Counted from the stretch's first letter, positions 46,430-55,385 are shown. The stretch is DNA of 64,000 bases from Kaistella chaponensis (GCF_900156725.1 NZ_FTOI01000001.1:186001-250000); one strand, 5' to 3'. A program made the numbers and translations. Notes: generated from the letters alone by a model not told the origin.

Positions 46430-47415
46430 TGGAGTATATCATCATTACCATCGCCTTTTTTATTTTGATGTTGGTCTATTTCAAAATTGCCGATAAGTAC
46501 AATATTATTGATAAACCCAATCACAGAAGCGCACACACCGAAATAACTCTTCGTGGTGGTGGAATTATTTTTCCGGTTGCGTATCTCTTTTTCATAGTGT
46601 TTCAATTTTTCTTTAATGGCGATATTTTCAAAACTTCATCAGCTCCTAATTACTTGATTTTTGGTTTGGGATTGTTGTTGATTTGTGGCATCAGTTTCAT
46701 CGATGATATTATAGATTTATCAAGTAAAATACGCTTGATTTTTCATTTTGTAGCCGTAACGCTGCTTCTGTATTTCATCAATGCTTTTCAGTTACTCCCT
46801 TTTTGGGCGATTCCAATTTGCTACATCTTAATCATAGGAATTCTCAACGCTTACAATTTTATGGATGGTATCAATGGAATGTCTGGAATTTACAGTTTGG
46901 TAGTTTTAGGTTCACTGTGGTATGTCAATCAATTTATAATTCAGTTTGTTGATCATGATTTCATTATCTATCCGGTAATTGCATGTTTCGTCTTCCTCTT
47001 TTTTAATTTCCGGAAAAAGGCAAAATGCTTTCTGGGTGATATCGGAAGCATGGGAATTGCTTTTTGGATTATTGCACTTTCCGCCCTCCTCATCATTAAA
47101 ACCGAACAATTCAAATGGTTTTTATTTCTTGCCGTTTATGGTATAGAAACAATTTTAACCATCATCGAGCGTTTGAAACTGAAAGAAAATATCTTTGATG
47201 CGCATCGCCGTCATTTATATCAATTGTTCGCAAATGAGAAAAAAGTTTCGCATCTTCTGGTGAGTTCATCCTATGCCGCTATTCAGTTATTGATCAATGT
47301 GATCCTAATCTCCGTCGACTGGCCGGATTGGGTATGCTTTGTGGTGATTTTGCTGCCAGGAATTTTATGCTATATATTCTTAAAAACACAAATAAAAACA
47401 CAAATTTCTAAATAA
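46429..47415 (+). CDS. Undecaprenyl-phosphate sugar-1-P transferase, WecA/WbpL type
   Basis: The product is a 328-residue polytopic protein of the GT4/MraY-WecA family with about 10 helices. Visible motifs are KPNHRSAHTEITLRGGGIIF (residues 25-44), the SFIDDIIDLSSKIRL Asp-rich loop, AYNFMDGINGMSG (about 141-153), LGDIGSMGIAF and the HRRHLYQ cytosolic end. It transfers an N-acetylhexosamine-1-P to undecaprenyl phosphate and so starts a glycan. It is a second initiating enzyme besides PglC. The paired reductase upstream points to QuiNAc or FucNAc as substrate rather than GlcNAc. Confidence 0.85.
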   Translation: MEYIIITIAFFILMLVYFKIADKYNIIDKPNHRSAHTEITLRGGGIIFPVAYLFFIVFQFFFNGDIFKTSSAPNYLIFGLGLLLICGISFIDDIIDLSSKIRLIFHFVAVTLLLYFINAFQLLPFWAIPICYILIIGILNAYNFMDGINGMSGIYSLVVLGSLWYVNQFIIQFVDHDFIIYPVIACFVFLFFNFRKKAKCFLGDIGSMGIAFWIIALSALLIIKTEQFKWFLFLAVYGIETILTIIERLKLKENIFDAHRRHLYQLFANEKKVSHLLVSSSYAAIQLLINVILISVDWPDWVCFVVILLPGILCYIFLKTQIKTQISK

Positions 47416-47424
47416 ATTAATCTG

Positions 47425-47970
47425 ATGAAAATTAAAGAAACACCCCTGAAAGACTGTTACATCATCGAACCAACCGTGTTTGAAGACGATCGCGGTTATT
47501 TTTATGAAAAATTTAATGAGAAAAAATTTGAAGAACTAACTGGTTTGAACGGTCATTTCGTACAAGACAATATTTCAAAATCTTCTTATGGTGTTTTGCG
47601 CGGCGTTCATTTACAGAAAGGAGAACATGCGCAAGCGAAATTAGTTTCCTGTCTTGAAGGCAAAGTTTGGGATGTTGCGGTAGATTTGCGCAAAGATTCA
47701 CCCACCTTTGGAAAATGGTTTGGTGTAGAATTAACCCCTGAAAATAAATTGCAATTGTATGTTCCTCGCGGATTCGGTCACGGATTTTCAGTCTTAAGCG
47801 ATACTGCGATTTTTGCCTATAAATGTGATAATTTCTATGAAAAAGATGCTGAAGGAAGCGTTATTTGGAATGACGAAGAACTGAATATCGACTGGAAACT
47901 TCCCAAAGAGGTCATTCAGCTTTCAGATAAAGACCAACATTTACCCCTGTTCAAAGAGAACAATTTTTAA
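47425..47970 (+). CDS. rfbC: dTDP-4-dehydrorhamnose 3,5-epimerase
   Basis: The product has 181 residues, the standard RmlC length. The cupin has FEDDRGYFYEKFNEKKFEEL, VQDNISKSSYGVLRGVHLQK with the active-site His, and YVPRGFGHGFSVLSD. It epimerises dTDP-4-keto-6-deoxyglucose at C3 and C5 in dTDP-L-rhamnose synthesis. It stands 9 nt after the WecA-type gene and 9 nt before rfbB. Confidence 0.93.
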   Translation: MKIKETPLKDCYIIEPTVFEDDRGYFYEKFNEKKFEELTGLNGHFVQDNISKSSYGVLRGVHLQKGEHAQAKLVSCLEGKVWDVAVDLRKDSPTFGKWFGVELTPENKLQLYVPRGFGHGFSVLSDTAIFAYKCDNFYEKDAEGSVIWNDEELNIDWKLPKEVIQLSDKDQHLPLFKENNF

Positions 47971-47979
47971 AAAGCAATT

Positions 47980-49071
47980 ATGAAAAACATCATCATTACC
48001 GGTGGAGCTGGTTTTATTGGTTCTCACGTTGTACGTGAATTTGTGAAAAATAATCCAAATAGTAAAATAATCAATCTTGATGCTTTAACCTACGCCGGAA
48101 ATCTCGAAAATTTGAAAGACATCGAAAACGAACCTAATTACGTTTTCGAAAAAGCAGATATTACAAAAGTGGAGGAACTTCGAAAAGTTTTCGAAAAATA
48201 TCATCCCGATGCTATTATCCATTTAGCCGCAGAAAGTCATGTCGATAGAAGCATCACCGATCCAAATGCCTTCATCAATACGAATGTAAATGGAACCGCA
48301 AATCTTTTAAATTTAGCCAAAGAATTCTGGACCTTAAATCCCGATCATCAACACGGAAACTTCCCGAATGAAACCAGAAAAAACTTATTCTACCACGTTT
48401 CTACGGATGAGGTTTACGGAAGTTTAGGAGAAACCGGACTTTTTACCGAGGAAACTTCTTACGATCCAAAATCTCCATATTCTGCGAGCAAAGCTGCTTC
48501 CGATCACTTGGTTCGTGCGTACGGAAATACCTACGGAATGCCTTTTATCATTAGCAATTGTTCCAATAATTACGGTCCTAATCATTTCCCGGAGAAATTA
48601 ATTCCGCTTTGTATTTCAAATATTTTAAATGGAAAACCGCTTCCTATTTATGGCGATGGAAAATATACAAGAGATTGGTTGTATGTAATCGATCATGCAA
48701 AAGCTATTCATCAAATTTTTCACGAAGCAAAAACCGGTGAAACCTACAATATTGGTGGTTTCAACGAATGGCAAAACATTGATTTGGTGAAAGAACTCAT
48801 TAAGCAAATGGATCAAAAATTGGGAAATCCAGAAGGTCACTCAGAAAAATTGATTACCTACGTGAAAGACCGACCAGGACACGATCTTCGTTATGCTATT
48901 GATGCCACAAAATTAAATAAAGAACTGGGTTGGAAGCCTTCCGTAACTTTCGAACAAGGTCTAGGAAAAACAATCGACTGGTTTTTGGAGAATAAAGAAT
49001 GGCTGGATCATGTAACGAGCGGAGACTATCAGAAATATTATGCTTCGCAATATACGAATGCCTCGAATTAA
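47980..49071 (+). CDS. rfbB: dTDP-glucose 4,6-dehydratase
   Basis: The product has 363 residues. NAD binding is by IIITGGAGFIGSHVV (3-17). HLAAESHVDRSI, the catalytic VSTDEVYGSLG (Thr-Asp-Glu), YSASKAASDHLV and NCSNNYGP are all intact. It converts dTDP-glucose to dTDP-4-keto-6-deoxyglucose, the substrate of RfbC. The order rfbC-rfbB-(GxxExxY)-rfbA lacks rfbD, so the final reductase must be elsewhere or the end product differs. Confidence 0.94.
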   Translation: MKNIIITGGAGFIGSHVVREFVKNNPNSKIINLDALTYAGNLENLKDIENEPNYVFEKADITKVEELRKVFEKYHPDAIIHLAAESHVDRSITDPNAFINTNVNGTANLLNLAKEFWTLNPDHQHGNFPNETRKNLFYHVSTDEVYGSLGETGLFTEETSYDPKSPYSASKAASDHLVRAYGNTYGMPFIISNCSNNYGPNHFPEKLIPLCISNILNGKPLPIYGDGKYTRDWLYVIDHAKAIHQIFHEAKTGETYNIGGFNEWQNIDLVKELIKQMDQKLGNPEGHSEKLITYVKDRPGHDLRYAIDATKLNKELGWKPSVTFEQGLGKTIDWFLENKEWLDHVTSGDYQKYYASQYTNASN

Positions 49072-49090
49072 ACCCGAATTTCACTAATTG

Positions 49091-49471
49091 ATGGAAGAGA
49101 AAATCATATACAAGGACGAAAGTTTCAAGATTATCGGAATTTGTATGAACATTCATTCAATTATGGGACACGGTTTTTTGGAAGCGGTTTATGCAGAAGT
49201 TTTAGAAAAGGAATTCATTAAAAATAATATCCCGTATCAAAGAGAAGTAAGGTTAGATTTATTTTTCAATGGGGAGAAATTAGATAAGAAGTATAAAGCA
49301 GATTTTGTTTGTTTCGGCCATATTATATTAGAAATAAAATCCGTCTCTTTTTTGCATGAGAGTTTTACGAGACAAACATTAAACTACTTAAAAGCAACCA
49401 ACAAAAAATTAGGATTACTCATCAATTTTGGTGAAAAATCTTTAAGATATAAACGCATTATCAATTTATAA
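49091..49471 (+). CDS. GxxExxY protein, predicted PD-(D/E)XK-type domain
   Basis: The product has 126 residues. The signature GFLEAVY follows IHSIMGH (GxxExxY). A PD-(D/E)XK-like core can be seen: the Asp in YKADFVC, then LEIKSV as E-x-K. The ATG at 49091 is taken as the start; a TTG one codon before it adds only one residue. These small proteins are widely placed inside flavobacterial polysaccharide loci and have no proven function. It is inserted between rfbB and rfbA, with 19-nt and 50-nt gaps. Confidence 0.8.
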   Translation: MEEKIIYKDESFKIIGICMNIHSIMGHGFLEAVYAEVLEKEFIKNNIPYQREVRLDLFFNGEKLDKKYKADFVCFGHIILEIKSVSFLHESFTRQTLNYLKATNKKLGLLINFGEKSLRYKRIINL

Positions 49472-49521
49472 CCAAACGAAAATTCGTATAATTCGAAAAA
49501 ATTCGTGTAAATAGAATTAAA

Positions 49522-50379
49522 ATGAAGGGAATAATTTTAGCAGGCGGTTCCGGAACCAGACTTTATCCACTTACCATTGCCGTGAGCAAGCAATTGATGC
49601 CGGTTTATGACAAGCCGATGATTTATTATCCGCTTTCTACCTTGCTTTTAGCCGGGATTAAAGAGATTTTGATCATTTCCACTCCTCATGATATTGGTGG
49701 TTTCGAAAAATTATTAGGTGATGGTTCATCTATCGGGTGTAAAATCGAATATAAAATTCAACCAAGTCCGGATGGTTTAGCGCAGGCTTTTATTTTGGGT
49801 GAAGAATTTATTGGAGACGATTCAGTGGCTTTGGTTTTGGGTGATAATATTTTTTATGGTGCAGGATTACCAGAACTTTTATCCAGCAAAACCAATGTGA
49901 AAGGAGGTTGCGTCTTTGCTTATCAAGTTTCCGATCCCGAAAGATATGGAGTAGTAGAATTTGATGAGAACCAAAAAGCCGTTTCCATTGAAGAAAAACC
50001 AGACGAGCCAAAATCTAATTTTGCTGTTCCAGGTTTGTATTTTTATGATAATTCGGTCGTTGAATATGCTAAAAATCTGAAACCTTCACCTCGAGGAGAG
50101 TTAGAAATTACCGATATCAATAAAATTTATCTGGAAAAAGGCGAATTAGAAGTGGGTGTAATGTCGCGCGGAACAGCTTGGCTCGATACCGGAACTTTCG
50201 ATTCTTTGCACGATGCATCAGAATTCGTAAAAGTTTTGGAAAAAAGACAAGGCTTCAAAATTTCTTGTATTGAAGAAATAGCCTATGTCAAAGGGTTTAT
50301 TAATAAAGAAGAACTTCTGGAATCTGCAAAAAAATATGGAAAAAGTGGTTACGGCGATTATCTGAAAAGACTTGTTTAA
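49522..50379 (+). CDS. rfbA: Glucose-1-phosphate thymidylyltransferase
   Basis: The product has 285 residues, standard for Rml[18 protein letters not shown] (2-18) binds the nucleotide; [35 protein letters not shown] and [12 protein letters not shown] follow. It makes dTDP-glucose from dTTP and glucose-1-phosphate, the first step for RfbB and RfbC. It is the last gene of the polysaccharide locus, followed by a strong terminator. Confidence 0.95.
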   Translation: MKGIILAGGSGTRLYPLTIAVSKQLMPVYDKPMIYYPLSTLLLAGIKEILIISTPHDIGGFEKLLGDGSSIGCKIEYKIQPSPDGLAQAFILGEEFIGDDSVALVLGDNIFYGAGLPELLSSKTNVKGGCVFAYQVSDPERYGVVEFDENQKAVSIEEKPDEPKSNFAVPGLYFYDNSVVEYAKNLKPSPRGELEITDINKIYLEKGELEVGVMSRGTAWLDTGTFDSLHDASEFVKVLEKRQGFKISCIEEIAYVKGFINKEELLESAKKYGKSGYGDYLKRLV

Positions 50380-50415
50380 CTATTGATTTAAAAAAAATAT
50401 CCTTTTATATATTAC

Positions 50416-50454
50416 AAAACCCTTGCAGCGATCCGGTCGCGACAAGGGTTTTTG
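50416..50454 (+). terminator. Terminator at the end of the polysaccharide locus
   Basis: The outer 9-bp stem AAACCCTTG (50417-50425) pairs with CAAGGGTTT (50443-50451). A nested GCGA/TCGC stem (50428-50431, 50437-50440) sits inside, and a T tract follows. Confidence 0.85.
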
Positions 50455-50505
50455 CTTTTGTTAATGCAGTTTTTCTCCAATGATTCTTATCAAAGTTTTT
50501 ATTAG

Positions 50506-50513
50506 TAAATTTG
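50506..50513 (+). promoter_or_regulatory. -7 box upstream of rimO
   Basis: TAAATTTG matches TAnnTTTG, 41 nt before the rimO ATG and after the rfbA terminator. No good TTTG was found at the expected -33 distance. Confidence 0.5.
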
Positions 50514-50554
50514 CAACCTGAAATTTATCATTCACCAACTATCAATACTAATTT

Positions 50555-51859
50555 ATGAGAACCAAATCCGTAGGAAAAAAGAAAATCAATATCGTCACTT
50601 TAGGGTGTTCCAAAAATGTGTACGATTCTGAAGTCTTAATGGGACAGCTAAAAGCCAACGGAAAAGAAGTGGTACACGAAGACCGTGGAGATATTGTGGT
50701 CATCAATACTTGCGGATTTATCGATAATGCGAAAGAAGAAAGCATCAATACTATTTTGGATTTTGTTGAGGCTAAAAATCGCGGTGAAGTAGAAAAAGTT
50801 TTTGTAACTGGTTGTCTTTCTGAAAGATATAAACCGGATTTGTTGCGTGAAATTCCAGATGTTGATCAGTATTTCGGAACGCGCGATCTTCCTTTATTAT
50901 TGAAACATTTAGGTGCAGATTATAAGCACGAATTGGTGGGTGAAAGACTGCTTACAACGCCAAAACATTACGCATATTTGAAAATTGCAGAAGGGTGCGA
51001 TCGACCGTGTTCCTTCTGTGCAATTCCTTTAATGAGAGGTGGAAATATTTCTACACCCATCGAAAATCTTGTCATTGAAGCACAGAAATTAGCGAAAAAT
51101 GGAGTGAAAGAACTCATTTTAATTGCACAGGATCTTACTTATTATGGTTTAGATCTTTATAAAAGACGCGCTTTAGGTGATTTGCTTTTGCGTTTGGTAG
51201 AAGTTGAAGGAATTGAATGGATTCGCTTGCATTACGCTTTCCCGACAGGTTTTCCAGAAGATGTTTTAGAAATCATCAAAAACGAACCCAAAGTTTGCAA
51301 CTATATCGATATTCCTTTACAGCACATCAATTCTGATTTGTTGAAAGCTATGAAACGAGGAACTACTCATGAAAAAACGGATGCTCTTTTAGCGAAATTC
51401 CGCGAGAAAGTTCCAGATATGGCGATCCGAACGACATTAATTGTTGGTTTTCCGGGCGAAACCGAAGAAAGATTTCAGGAAATGAAAGAATGGGTGCGTG
51501 AACAAAGATTCGATCGTTTAGGTTGCTTTACCTATTCTCACGAAGAAAATACGACCGCTTATGTTTTAGAAGATGATGTGCCTCAAGAAGTGAAAGAGGC
51601 GAGAGTTGAAGAAATCATGGAATTGCAATCTCAGATTTCCTGGGAAAAGAATCAGGAAAAAATAGGAAAAGTCTTTCGTTGTATTTTCGATCGAAAAGAA
51701 GGAAATTACTTCGTTGGAAGAACTGAATTTGATTCACCTGATGTTGACAATACGGTTTTAGTTTCAGCCGAGAACGTTTACTTATCGATTGGCGAATTCG
51801 CAGATATTAAAATTACTTCCGCTGAAGAATTTGATCTATACGGCGAACTTGCTGACTGA
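50555..51859 (+). CDS. rimO: Ribosomal protein S12 methylthiotransferase RimO
   Basis: The product is a 434-residue radical SAM methylthiotransferase. The N-terminal UPF0004 domain has three cluster Cys at 18 (TLGCSKN), 53 (NTCGFI) and 87 (TGCLSER). The radical SAM CxxxCxxC is Cys148, Cys152 and Cys155 in GCDRPCSFCAIP. A TRAM domain ends the protein (FRCIFDRKEGNYFVGRTEFD). The LGCSKN and SFCAIPLMRG forms point to RimO, which modifies an Asp of S12, rather than MiaB, which acts on tRNA. It is monocistronic, between terminators. Confidence 0.93.
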   Translation: MRTKSVGKKKINIVTLGCSKNVYDSEVLMGQLKANGKEVVHEDRGDIVVINTCGFIDNAKEESINTILDFVEAKNRGEVEKVFVTGCLSERYKPDLLREIPDVDQYFGTRDLPLLLKHLGADYKHELVGERLLTTPKHYAYLKIAEGCDRPCSFCAIPLMRGGNISTPIENLVIEAQKLAKNGVKELILIAQDLTYYGLDLYKRRALGDLLLRLVEVEGIEWIRLHYAFPTGFPEDVLEIIKNEPKVCNYIDIPLQHINSDLLKAMKRGTTHEKTDALLAKFREKVPDMAIRTTLIVGFPGETEERFQEMKEWVREQRFDRLGCFTYSHEENTTAYVLEDDVPQEVKEARVEEIMELQSQISWEKNQEKIGKVFRCIFDRKEGNYFVGRTEFDSPDVDNTVLVSAENVYLSIGEFADIKITSAEEFDLYGELAD

Positions 51860-51911
51860 AAAATTTAAATAAAGGCTCATATTTGATTGCTGATCAATAG
51901 AATTTAAGAAC

Positions 51912-51942
51912 AAAAACTTCCAATGGTATTGGAGGTTTTTTT
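51912..51942 (+). terminator. Terminator after rimO
   Basis: AAAACTTCCAAT (51913-51924) pairs with ATTGGAGGTTTT (51928-51939) with one G-U pair, a 3-nt loop and a T tail. The following 51943-52139 stretch is AT-rich and holds nothing else I can support. Confidence 0.8.
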
Positions 51943-52139
51943 ATTGCTCTAATGATTGATTATCAGTATGTTTTGCTTTAAATTGTGACGGTATTATGCA
52001 ATGATTTGTTAATTTAATTAACATCTGATCTATAATTTTAACACAATTTAAGAACCTTTGTGAAGTCCTATGATAACGGAATGTACAAAGAGTCTTAACA
52101 AAATATTAACAATTCATTAAGACAGTTTAACGAAGTGAA

Positions 52140-52170
52140 TGTTGCAAGTGACGATTATGGAATAAATTTG
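52140..52170 (+). promoter_or_regulatory. Promoter of rlpA
   Basis: TGTTG (52140-52144), an 18-nt spacer and TAAATTTG (52163-52170) approximate the flavobacterial consensus, 30 nt before the ATG. Confidence 0.65.
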
Positions 52171-52200
52171 CAGAGTCAAAACCAATTAAAATAATTCAAA

Positions 52201-52578
52201 ATGATGAAAAGTGGAATACTCCTAATCATAATGATGATTTCAACACTCGGTTTATATTCGTTTAACAAGTATAATGCCGAAGATGCTAAAACTAGTTTTG
52301 CATCGTTCTACCACGATAAGTTTAATGGTAGAAAAACAGCAAGCGGAGAAATTTTCAGTAACGAGAAATTAACCGCAGCGAACAGAACGCTTCCTTTCGG
52401 CACGATGCTAAAGGTAACCAATTTGAGATCAGGAAAAAGTGTAATAGTAGAAGTTAATGACCGCGGTCCTTTTCACTCGTCCAGAGCACTCGATCTTTCT
52501 AAGGCAGCGTACAAGTCTATCGGGGATACCAGAATAGGAACAATGCCCGTTGAATATGAAATTATCGATAACGATTAA
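52201..52578 (+). CDS. rlpA: RlpA-like double-psi beta-barrel secreted protein
   Basis: The product has 125 residues. A signal peptide or membrane anchor (residues 1-21, no clear lipobox Cys) is followed by a double-psi beta-barrel. Marks are ASFYHDKFNGRKTASGEIF (34-52), ANRTLPFGTMLKVTNL and VEVNDRGPF, including the Asp typical of RlpA. RlpA proteins act on peptidoglycan stripped of stem peptides. This copy is short and lacks the SPOR domain of the enterobacterial enzyme, as is common in flavobacteria. A second ATG one codon later is equally possible. Confidence 0.82.
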   Translation: MMKSGILLIIMMISTLGLYSFNKYNAEDAKTSFASFYHDKFNGRKTASGEIFSNEKLTAANRTLPFGTMLKVTNLRSGKSVIVEVNDRGPFHSSRALDLSKAAYKSIGDTRIGTMPVEYEIIDND

Positions 52579-52596
52579 CGTTACGTTTTAAAAAAC

Positions 52597-52632
52597 AAAA
52601 AAGCCGATTCTAAAAGAGAGTCGGCTTTTTTT
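52597..52632 (+). terminator. Terminator after rlpA
   Basis: GCCGATTCT (52603-52611) pairs with AGAGTCGGC (52617-52625) with one G-U pair. It is extended by flanking A and T runs and ends in TTTTTTT. Confidence 0.88.
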
Positions 52633-52683
52633 GTGCGCTACTTATTTGCAAAAATTGCAAGATTTAAATTGAAGATTTATTTT

Positions 52684-52718
52684 CAAACACCAAACACCAA
52701 ACATCAAACACCAAACAT
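52684..52718. repeat. Five tandem 7-bp units CAAACAY
   Basis: The units CAAACAC, CAAACAC, CAAACAT, CAAACAC and CAAACAT run head to tail and end one base before the stop codon of xthA (minus strand). Confidence 0.85.
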
Positions 52719-53480
52719 CTAAAAAAGCTCCACCAAAACTGGACAATGATCTGAATGCACCGCTTCTTTCAAGATGACCGCTCTCGAAAGCTTTTCTTTT
52801 AACGAATCAGAAACGAAGTTGTAATCCAATCTCCAACCTTTGTTATTGGCTCTTGCATTTTGTCGGTAACTCCACCACGAGTAATGATTTGGTTCTGAGT
52901 TAAAATGTCTGAAACTGTCAATCAATTCGCATTCTTCCATAAATTTGGTCATCCATTCTCTTTCCATCGGTAGAAAGCCAGAAGTGTTGGCTAAACCTTT
53001 CGGATTGTGAATGTCTATCGCTTCATGGCAAATATTGAAATCACCGCAAATAACCAGATTAGGAATGGTTTTTTTGAGTTCTTTAATGTAGTCCAGGAAA
53101 TCATAGCAGAATTTCATTTTAAAATCGAGCCTATCAATATTGGAAGCAGACGGAACATACACTGAAATTACCGAGAAATCCTCGAAATCTGCGCGCATAA
53201 TTCGTCCTTCACTGTCGTAATGTTCAATTCCGCAACCGTACTCAATATGATGAGGTTTTATTTTAGATGCGATTCCAACGCCAGAATATCCTTTTTTCTG
53301 CGCGGAATGCCAAAAACTGTGATAGCCGCTTTTTTCCAGACTTTCGATGTCGATCTGATCGTTCCCGGCTTTGCTTTCCTGAATACAGATCATATCAGGA
53401 TCGGCAACTTTCAGCCAACCCAAGAAGTCTTTCGTAAAGGCAGCTCGAATTCCATTGACATTATAACTTATAATTCTCAT
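52719..53480 (-). CDS. xthA: Exodeoxyribonuclease III / AP endonuclease
   Basis: The product is a 253-residue exonuclease III family protein. It starts MRIISYNVNGIRAA, followed by CIQESKA with the metal-binding Glu, SGVGIAS, the GDFNI catalytic motif and the C-terminal SDHCPVLVEL. It repairs abasic sites in DNA. A longer reading from a TTG at 53498 would start inside the -7 box, so the ATG at 53480 is chosen. It is monocistronic and opposite in direction to rlpA. Confidence 0.92.
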   Translation of the reverse strand: MRIISYNVNGIRAAFTKDFLGWLKVADPDMICIQESKAGNDQIDIESLEKSGYHSFWHSAQKKGYSGVGIASKIKPHHIEYGCGIEHYDSEGRIMRADFEDFSVISVYVPSASNIDRLDFKMKFCYDFLDYIKELKKTIPNLVICGDFNICHEAIDIHNPKGLANTSGFLPMEREWMTKFMEECELIDSFRHFNSEPNHYSWWSYRQNARANNKGWRLDYNFVSDSLKEKLSRAVILKEAVHSDHCPVLVELF

Positions 53481-53495
53481 TAAATTAAATTTCCT

Positions 53496-53503
53496 CAAAA
53501 ATA
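53496..53503 (-). promoter_or_regulatory. -7 box of xthA
   Basis: On the minus strand this reads TATTTTTG, a TAnnTTTG match 15 nt before the ATG. It decides against the upstream TTG start. No spaced TTTG was seen. Confidence 0.55.
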
Positions 53504-53655
53504 CTAAATCAATGAAACTAAGAATGGATTTATATCAAAAACTTATTTTTTATCTAATGAAAATATTTTTTTTATTGAAGCTCATAAGGAATAGATTTTT
53601 CGAGATGAAATTGTTGGTGAATGATTCAATTTAATCAAGCAGCATATTTTGAAAA

Positions 53656-53691
53656 TAAAAAAGGCGGTAAAAATCTTAAATTTTTACCGCC
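53656..53691 (-). terminator. Terminator after porX
   Basis: A perfect 12-bp stem lies at 53663-53674 and 53680-53691 (GGCGGTAAAAAT with ATTTTTACCGCC) with a 5-nt loop. On the minus strand it is followed by a T tract, placing it 36 nt past the porX stop. Confidence 0.88.
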
Positions 53692-53726
53692 CAAAATGAA
53701 CCCAAATAAAATAAACTATGAAAAAA

Positions 53727-55268
53727 CTATTTGGGTTCTAAAACACAAATGGGTATGATGACTTCTTCTAAAGAAATCCCGCCATGTTGGTAGGTTTCTT
53801 TGTAATAATTTACAAAATGATTGTAATTTTTCGGATAAGCCAAGAAAATGTTATTCTTCGCGAAAATATATTTTGAACTTAAATTTCCTTTTGGCAAAAA
53901 CAATTTTTCTGGGTTTGAAACGGCCCAAACATCGCTTTTTTCGTAGGTTAAACTTCGTCCGGTTTTATAGCGAATATTCGTTGAGGTTTCTCGATCTCCT
54001 ACAACCTTACTTGGTTTTTTCACGTAAATTGTTCCATGATCGGTCGTCAAAACGAGCTTAAAACCATTTTCCGCAGCTTGTTTAATGATTTTTAATAAAG
54101 AAGAATTTTCAAACCAATTGTATGTTAATGATCTGAACGTTTTATCGTCTCTAATCAATTGGTTTACAATCACATTGTCGGTTTTCGCATGAGACAAAAT
54201 ATCGATGAAATTGTAAACAATCACCAGTAAATCGTTGTTTTTGTGTTGGTTGAAATCCTCTAAAATTTTACGCTCAAAATCTGAATTCAGAACTTTCAGG
54301 TATTTCATGCTTTTTCCCGACAAACCGAGTCGTTTCATTTGATCTTCTAAAAAATCGCGTTCGTGCTCGTTTTTATTTCCTTCTTCGTTATCATTAAACC
54401 AATGATCCGGGAATCTTTTTTCGATTTCCGAAGGCATTAAACCTGCAAAAAAAGCATTTCTAGCATATTGCGTTGCTGTAGGTAAAATGCTGTAATAATA
54501 ATCTTCAGAGGTTTTATTGTAAAATTTAGTAAAAAGAGGCTCGATCACTTTCCATTGATCGTACCGAAGATTATCAATCATCAAAAGCAAAACTTTTTCT
54601 TTTTCAACTTCTGGCTTTACTTTATCTTTAAACAAAGTGTGGCTCATCATCGGTTTATCCGAACTGTTCAACCAATCTTCATAATTGTTTTCAATGAATT
54701 TAGAGAATTGAATGTTGGCTTCTTCTTTTTGAGATTGCAACAATTCTGAAAATTCGCTGTCGAACACTTTATCAAATTTGATCTCCCAATTCAGGATTTT
54801 TTTATAATATTCTGCCCAATCTTGGAAGCTTCTCAGGTAAGAAAGTTCAATCGAAAGATTCCGAAATTCCTGTTGATATTCCAAAATCGTTTTCTGCTCT
54901 ACCAAAGTTTCTTCTTGAAGATTTTTCTTCAGCGAGAGTAAAATCTGATTCGGATTTACAGGTTTTAAAATATAATCTGCGATTTGCGAACCGATGGCTT
55001 GCTCCATAATCAGTTCTTCTTCGTTCTTGGTAACCATCACGATTTTTATGGCAGAATCTATATTTTTGATCAAAGGAATTGCTTCCAGACCAGAAATTCC
55101 AGGCATATTCTCATCAAGCAAAGCCAAAACGAAATTTTCCTTTTCTATCATTTCTAAGGCTTCATTCACGTTATTCACGGGAGAAACTTGGTAACCTTTA
55201 TTTTCTAAAAACACAATATGAGGTTTTAGTAAATCTACTTCATCATCAATCCAAATCAATTTTGCCAT
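53727..55268 (-). CDS. porX: PorX, T9SS response regulator with PglZ phosphatase domain
   Basis: The product has 513 residues. The N-terminal receiver domain starts MAKLIWIDDEVDLL. The acidic pocket is Asp8-Asp9, the phosphoacceptor is Asp52 in ALLDENMPG, Thr80 is in VMVTKNEEE, and Lys102 is in ILKPVNP. A helical linker leads to a C-terminal PglZ alkaline-phosphatase fold with LLLMIDNLRYDQW and VLTTDHGTIYV as metal-binding motifs. PorX with PorY controls type IX secretion gene expression and activity in Porphyromonas and flavobacteria. The frame extends 28 residues upstream, but those codons overlap the likely promoter, so the ATG at 55268 is used. Confidence 0.92.
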   Translation of the reverse strand: MAKLIWIDDEVDLLKPHIVFLENKGYQVSPVNNVNEALEMIEKENFVLALLDENMPGISGLEAIPLIKNIDSAIKIVMVTKNEEELIMEQAIGSQIADYILKPVNPNQILLSLKKNLQEETLVEQKTILEYQQEFRNLSIELSYLRSFQDWAEYYKKILNWEIKFDKVFDSEFSELLQSQKEEANIQFSKFIENNYEDWLNSSDKPMMSHTLFKDKVKPEVEKEKVLLLMIDNLRYDQWKVIEPLFTKFYNKTSEDYYYSILPTATQYARNAFFAGLMPSEIEKRFPDHWFNDNEEGNKNEHERDFLEDQMKRLGLSGKSMKYLKVLNSDFERKILEDFNQHKNNDLLVIVYNFIDILSHAKTDNVIVNQLIRDDKTFRSLTYNWFENSSLLKIIKQAAENGFKLVLTTDHGTIYVKKPSKVVGDRETSTNIRYKTGRSLTYEKSDVWAVSNPEKLFLPKGNLSSKYIFAKNNIFLAYPKNYNHFVNYYKETYQHGGISLEEVIIPICVLEPK

Positions 55269-55327
55269 ATAAAAATTATAATTTTTAATATTTGAGTTCA
55301 AGGTATTTGAACGTCGCGTTAACTCAT

Positions 55328-55335
55328 CAAAAATA
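55328..55335 (-). promoter_or_regulatory. -7 box of porX
   Basis: On the minus strand this reads TATTTTTG, about 60 nt before the porX ATG. No properly spaced TTTG was found. It argues against the in-frame start further upstream (55352). Confidence 0.5.
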
Positions 55336-55385
55336 CAACCAATTGTTGCCAATGTTATTCTAAATTCGAGTTAAAGTTGCGTTAA

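Noticed and set aside
53481..53498. N-terminal extension of XthA from a TTG
   Set aside because: The TTG is part of the TATTTTTG -7 box; the ATG at 53480 gives the normal family N-terminus.
55269..55352. 28-residue N-terminal extension of PorX
   Set aside because: It would begin upstream of the likely -7 box, and MAKLIWIDDE is the expected receiver-domain start.
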